Position numbers and translations under genes: made by a program. From NCBI GenBank assembly GCA_038744645.1, contig JBCDMA010000045.1, positions 1 to 17,545 on the forward strand: a stretch of 17,545 nt of DNA, in the 5' to 3' direction. The notes beneath the pieces are model-generated. The model saw nothing but the letters and a program-made list of their open reading frames with translations, did no database searches and had not been told where the DNA came from. This stretch comes from Glaciecola sp038744645 (lineage in GTDB: Bacteria; Pseudomonadota; Gammaproteobacteria; Enterobacterales; Alteromonadaceae). Positions 14,481 to 17,545 of this stretch are shown here, piece after piece; position 1 is the stretch's first letter, and every line of letters begins with the position of its first letter.

Positions 14481-16157
14481 ATGACAAGACGCTTCTTTTT
14501 TATCCTCATCACCTTGTGTTTCTCTTTCAACGTATATTCAGAGAGTATTCATTTTATAAATGCCAAGGGGTACACGCTTGCCGATAAAGGTGAAATGCGT
14601 TCCTTTTCAGAGATGCTGATCAGTGATGATAAAATTGTAGCGATTGGGAATGATCTAAAGCCTCAAAATGAAAGCAAGACTGTTAATCTACAAAATAAAG
14701 TTATGCTACCTGGGATCATTGATGCACACGGCCATTTGATTGGCTTGGGTGAAAACCTAACAAGAGTAGATTTAAGAAACGCCACCAGTGAAGAAAATGC
14801 GGTCAAACTCATTGAAAACTTCATCGGTAATGAAGGCGCTTCAAATGGCAGCAAGTGGGTCATCGGCCGAGGATGGAATCAAGTCACTTGGGATGGTAAT
14901 AACGGATTCCCAACAAAAGCAAGTCTAGACAAAGCATTTCCCGATCGCCCAGTTTATCTTACCCGCATCGATGGACATGCCGCTTGGGTAAATTCAAAAG
15001 CACTTGAATTGGCGGGCATTACTAGTAGCAGCATCTCACCTCCTGGAGGCGAGATTATCAAAGATAAAAACGGTGAAGCCACGGGTGTTTTAATTGACAA
15101 CGCCATGTATCCGGTTGAAACCCTAATACCCGCGACGACCGTCGACGATTTGATTTATCAACTCAATACGGCGCAAGCGCATTTGTTAAGCCTAGGGATC
15201 ACAAGCATGCACGATGCGGGTATTGGACAAACGGTGCGCAATATTTTCATCAACCGAGCTGAGAAAGGCCTATTGAATCTGCGCATTTACGCCATGCTCG
15301 CGGCAACCGACCCGAATATCGATCTGATGTTACAAGAAGGACATTTTGAAGACGAGCAGGGTTTCTTGAGTATTCGATCAGTGAAAGCCTATGGCGATGG
15401 TGCACTGGGCAGTCGAGGTGCTGCATTATTGGCACCGTATTCTGATGATCCAGATAATTCTGGTTTACTGGTCACCAAAGAGGAGCAGCTACCGACCCTT
15501 TTTGATTTGGTCGTTGGCAATGACTTTCAGCTTAATTTTCACGCCATTGGAGACAGAGCGAATCGGCTCGCTTTGTATCACTTCAAACAAGCATTTGAAC
15601 AATTTCCAGACAATGACCAACGACATCGCATTGAACATGCGCAAGTCGTTGCCGTAGAAGATATTCCATTATTTGTGAAGTACGGCGTCATTCCATCCAT
15701 GCAACCAACACATGCAACAAGCGACATGAATATGGCCGAAGATCGCATCGGCGCAGATCGTTTAAAAGGCGCTTACGCTTGGCAAACGTTTTTACAACAA
15801 GGCAGCAGAATTGCCTTTGGGAGTGATTTTCCAGTAGAACTGGCTAACCCATTTCACGGTTTGCATGCTGCAGTGACTCGGCAAGATAGCAACATGCTAC
15901 CAACAGGTGGTTGGATAGCCGAAGAATCAATCAGCATCGAACAAGCATTTCGTGCATTCACATTGGACGCAGCGTATGCCGCATTTCAAGAAGATATAAT
16001 CGGCACACTGGCGGTTGGAAAAAAGGCTGACTTTATCGTTATCGATAGAGACATTTTTAACATCCCACCAACTGAAATAAGGTCTACACAAGTGTTACAG
16101 ACTTGGGTCAACGGGCAACTTGTTTACATGGCAGAGCAAGGTGCTGGAATCGAGTAA
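14481..16157 (+). CDS. Exported amidohydrolase (YtcJ-like, Amidohydro_3)
   Basis: A 558-residue metal-dependent hydrolase of the amidohydrolase superfamily, YtcJ-like group; substrates are probably amides, ureas or imides, and the specific one is unknown. A Sec signal peptide is evident: MTRR, hydrophobic FFFILITLCFSF, then likely cleavage after VYS (residue 20). There is no lipobox, so the mature protein is probably periplasmic. Metal-site motifs are DAHGHLIG (81-88), VKAYGDGALGSRG (301-313, with Lys302), FHAIGDRA (353-360), HRIEHAQ (382-388) and FGSDFPVE (446-453, Asp449). AAGGA six to seven bases before ATG 14481 supports the start. It lies in an operon with the dehydratase. Its last 34 bases overlap the convergent GNAT gene. 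Confidence 0.92.
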   Translation: MTRRFFFILITLCFSFNVYSESIHFINAKGYTLADKGEMRSFSEMLISDDKIVAIGNDLKPQNESKTVNLQNKVMLPGIIDAHGHLIGLGENLTRVDLRNATSEENAVKLIENFIGNEGASNGSKWVIGRGWNQVTWDGNNGFPTKASLDKAFPDRPVYLTRIDGHAAWVNSKALELAGITSSSISPPGGEIIKDKNGEATGVLIDNAMYPVETLIPATTVDDLIYQLNTAQAHLLSLGITSMHDAGIGQTVRNIFINRAEKGLLNLRIYAMLAATDPNIDLMLQEGHFEDEQGFLSIRSVKAYGDGALGSRGAALLAPYSDDPDNSGLLVTKEEQLPTLFDLVVGNDFQLNFHAIGDRANRLALYHFKQAFEQFPDNDQRHRIEHAQVVAVEDIPLFVKYGVIPSMQPTHATSDMNMAEDRIGADRLKGAYAWQTFLQQGSRIAFGSDFPVELANPFHGLHAAVTRQDSNMLPTGGWIAEESISIEQAFRAFTLDAAYAAFQEDIIGTLAVGKKADFIVIDRDIFNIPPTEIRSTQVLQTWVNGQLVYMAEQGAGIE

Positions 16158-16681
16158 GGCATTGTCATGTATAAACAATCTTGCATTTGTTTTACATGAG
16201 GTGGCCAAGGCGCCTCTTTAAATCCAAACGTTTGGTATGACTTTATTGCCACTTCGTTTGACCTATACACAAAAAGTGAAATGGCTTTAAAGTTTGCCAA
16301 CGATGACGCTTTGTAAATCAAATGGTTTAGCAATTTGTATGACAGTCCTTTACCTCGATAATCGGGGTGAATCGCTAACCTCCCTAAGTGCAATGATTCC
16401 GGCAGCAGTTGGAATTGGCCAAAAGCAACAACGTTCTCGCCACTGTCGCACAAAGCAAAGAATTGGTATCCTGACTTACTAAGATTTAAATGAAGCTCTT
16501 CTGGCGTGCTCGGATAGTCTAGTCTAGGGCCAGCCCAGGTTGTAAACGCCTCTGGATCTCTAAACCACTCAAACAGTTGTTTGGTATGATTAATACTTGC
16601 TGGCTGCAGAAAATACCCCGAGTCATCGAGGCTTACTGATACAGCGTTTTGATCCATCGTTCGGTTGTTGTAAATCGCCAT
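16124..16681 (-). CDS. GNAT-family N-acetyltransferase
   Basis: A 185-residue protein from ATG 16681, of the Gcn5-related acetyltransferase fold that moves an acetyl group from acetyl-CoA to an amine; acceptor unknown. Motif A, the acetyl-CoA pyrophosphate loop, is LHLGRLAIHPDYRGKGLSYKLL (split: LHLGRLAIHPDY and RGKGLSYKLL, about 97-118). VYRSNEVAIKSYQTFGFKEA is the usual C-terminal motif B. The N-terminal WFRDPEAFTTWAGP stretch is typical of RimJ/RimL-like proteins. The frame opens at GTG 16696, and ATG 16657 is also possible; GGGA nine bases before 16681 made me choose it, with moderate confidence. It is the third gene of a minus-strand run after the M17 peptidase and DUF1653 genes, with a 54-base gap. 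Confidence 0.85.
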   Translation of the reverse strand: MAIYNNRTMDQNAVSVSLDDSGYFLQPASINHTKQLFEWFRDPEAFTTWAGPRLDYPSTPEELHLNLSKSGYQFFALCDSGENVVAFGQFQLLPESLHLGRLAIHPDYRGKGLSYKLLNHLIYKASSLANFKAISLFVYRSNEVAIKSYQTFGFKEAPWPPHVKQMQDCLYMTMPYSIPAPCSAM

Positions 16682-16735
16682 GACCAATCGTCCCACTTTT
16701 TAACTAATACAAATTGCGCAACTGGACCAAAATAT

Positions 16736-16969
16736 TTAGCCATTAGAAAGCTTAGACAGATTATCCACAAATGCAAACCGCGGGATCGTTTTTCCGTCCG
16801 TCTCTACCTTTTCGACAAATTGATCATAGGGCCTTACCCAAAGGGAATGGTCCGCATAAAGCTGCTTGTAAAGCACCAACTTTTCTTCGGTTTCTGAATG
16901 CCTTACGACATCCAACACTTCATAATAGTTGCCCTTAAAGTGACGATACTTGCCTTTTTTAATTTCCAT
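16736..16969 (-). CDS. DUF1653 domain protein
   Basis: A 77-residue protein that is essentially one DUF1653 domain. Recognisable parts are KKGKYRHFKGNYYEVLDVVRHSE (key residues GKYRHFKG and RHSE), KLVLYKQLY, LWVRPYDQF and a Phe-containing tail (IPRFAFV). The family's function is unknown; the small beta-rich, aromatic pattern has been likened to SH3-like folds, which I cannot verify here. No clear ribosome binding site precedes ATG 16969. It lies 21 bases after the aminopeptidase stop, so it is probably read from the same transcript and may be translated through coupling. Confidence 0.88.
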   Translation of the reverse strand: MEIKKGKYRHFKGNYYEVLDVVRHSETEEKLVLYKQLYADHSLWVRPYDQFVEKVETDGKTIPRFAFVDNLSKLSNG

Positions 16970-16990
16970 AAAATGAGTTTCAACTACTGT

Positions 16991-17545
16991 TTATTCGATA
17001 AAATATGTGAAAGCGAAACTTGTTACTGGCGCTGCCGTAGGTTTTCCATGCTGCCAATCCAAATTTTCTACCGCGGACCCTGCTACATCCACATGCGTAA
17101 ATGGGATTGGCTGATAAGAGTCTACACCGTGTTTGTCCAAACCTGATGCGATTGCCAGAAACGACATTGGGAATTGATGACCTCTTACGGTTGATACTGA
17201 AGGTGCGTTATTGGAAGACAAGACATCATCTGCTTTAGTCCGCGGCTGAACAAAATCATAATCTTCTCTATGAACAAGTGACTGATGGCTCATGTCTGAC
17301 CACAGTTCGCCCTTAGCGGCAATCCGTTGTGCTGTATGACGGGCTTTTGCTGGACCATTTTCAAGTAATGCTGTATAGGGACCGTGTGCAATAGCAGCAT
17401 GCCCGGTTAAGGTAGCAAAACTGAAAATCTCAGGATGCACGGCAGAACCGGCTTTTTCTCGAAAGTGGGAAAGTATATCCATTAACACCAATCTGCCTTC
17501 AGCATCCGTATTACCGACGCGTACGCGCACGCCTGAATGGCTTGT
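16991..17545 (-). CDS. M17 leucyl aminopeptidase-family protein, C-terminal part (cut by window edge)
   Basis: The 3' part of a cytosolic M17 metallo-aminopeptidase, which removes N-terminal residues from peptides using two metal ions. Only about 184 residues are in the window; the reading frame is open to base 17545 and begins TSHSGVRVRVGNTDAEGR. NTDAEGR is the family signature containing the metal-binding Asp and Glu and the catalytic Arg. FATLTGHAAIAHGPYTALL and a later GLDKHG and HVDVAGSA follow, also M17 features. The wording RVRVGNTDAEGR resembles the NPEPL1-like branch more than PepA. The upstream metal-binding lysine and aspartate are outside the window. A GTG at 17530 is an internal codon, not a start. 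DUF1653 and GNAT genes follow. Confidence 0.92.
   Translation of the reverse strand, partial: TSHSGVRVRVGNTDAEGRLVLMDILSHFREKAGSAVHPEIFSFATLTGHAAIAHGPYTALLENGPAKARHTAQRIAAKGELWSDMSHQSLVHREDYDFVQPRTKADDVLSSNNAPSVSTVRGHQFPMSFLAIASGLDKHGVDSYQPIPFTHVDVAGSAVENLDWQHGKPTAAPVTSFAFTYFIE

Noticed and set aside
1..17545. Search for CRISPR arrays, tRNA or rRNA genes, insertion sequences, phage genes and toxin-antitoxin pairs
   Set aside because: No spaced repeats, cloverleaf-like segments, transposase motifs or terminal inverted repeats were seen on either strand.

Overview
The window is a gene-dense, low-to-moderate GC stretch of a bacterial chromosome. Gene content points to a marine-type gammaproteobacterium, probably Alteromonadales or a neighbour: it carries DusA, YihG, YbdG/MscM, YeeZ, FldB and YgjV homologues together with a WR-less sodium:neurotransmitter symporter. 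The taxonomic call is an inference from protein resemblance. I see no rRNA, tRNA, insertion sequence, prophage gene or CRISPR array.

Layout. Positions 1-1129: AT-rich leader and dusA (minus). 1353-3501: a plus-strand pair, yihG-like acyltransferase then a YbdG/MscM mechanosensitive channel, closed by a strong bidirectional hairpin that also serves a convergent small two-helix membrane protein (3575-3766, minus). 3767-4055: a non-coding stretch with a perfect TATAAT and a repeated 13-base motif, leading into a YeeZ-like Rossmann protein (plus). Its 3' end overlaps a convergent sodium-dependent transporter (minus). 6477-7612: a translationally coupled pair, DCC-family thiol-disulfide protein then C-factor-like SDR (minus). 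7739-10994: plus-strand msrA, a large PhoD-like metallophosphatase and flavodoxin fldB. 11149-11553: a lone ExbD-like gene with its own promoter candidate and a strong terminator. 11612-13315 (minus): HTATIP2-like NAD(P)-binding protein, a small CheW-like protein and a YgjV-family membrane protein. 13435-16157 (plus): serine/threonine dehydratase and a secreted amidohydrolase, whose end overlaps a convergent GNAT acetyltransferase. 16124-17545 (minus): M17 aminopeptidase (cut by the window edge), DUF1653 protein, GNAT.

Most genes look like housekeeping or stress and metabolism functions: tRNA modification, phospholipid acylation, osmotic protection, methionine sulfoxide repair, flavodoxin electron transfer, amino-acid uptake and breakdown. 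The dehydratase, secreted amidohydrolase, M17 peptidase and symporter share a theme of amino-acid and peptide use, but nothing shows they form one pathway. Several starts were moved from the longest reading frame on the basis of ribosome binding sites and family length. I found no convincing new multi-gene system. The best leads are the CheW-like orphan, the orphan ExbD, the two-helix membrane protein, the gate-substituted symporter and the repeat pair at the yeeZ-like promoter.
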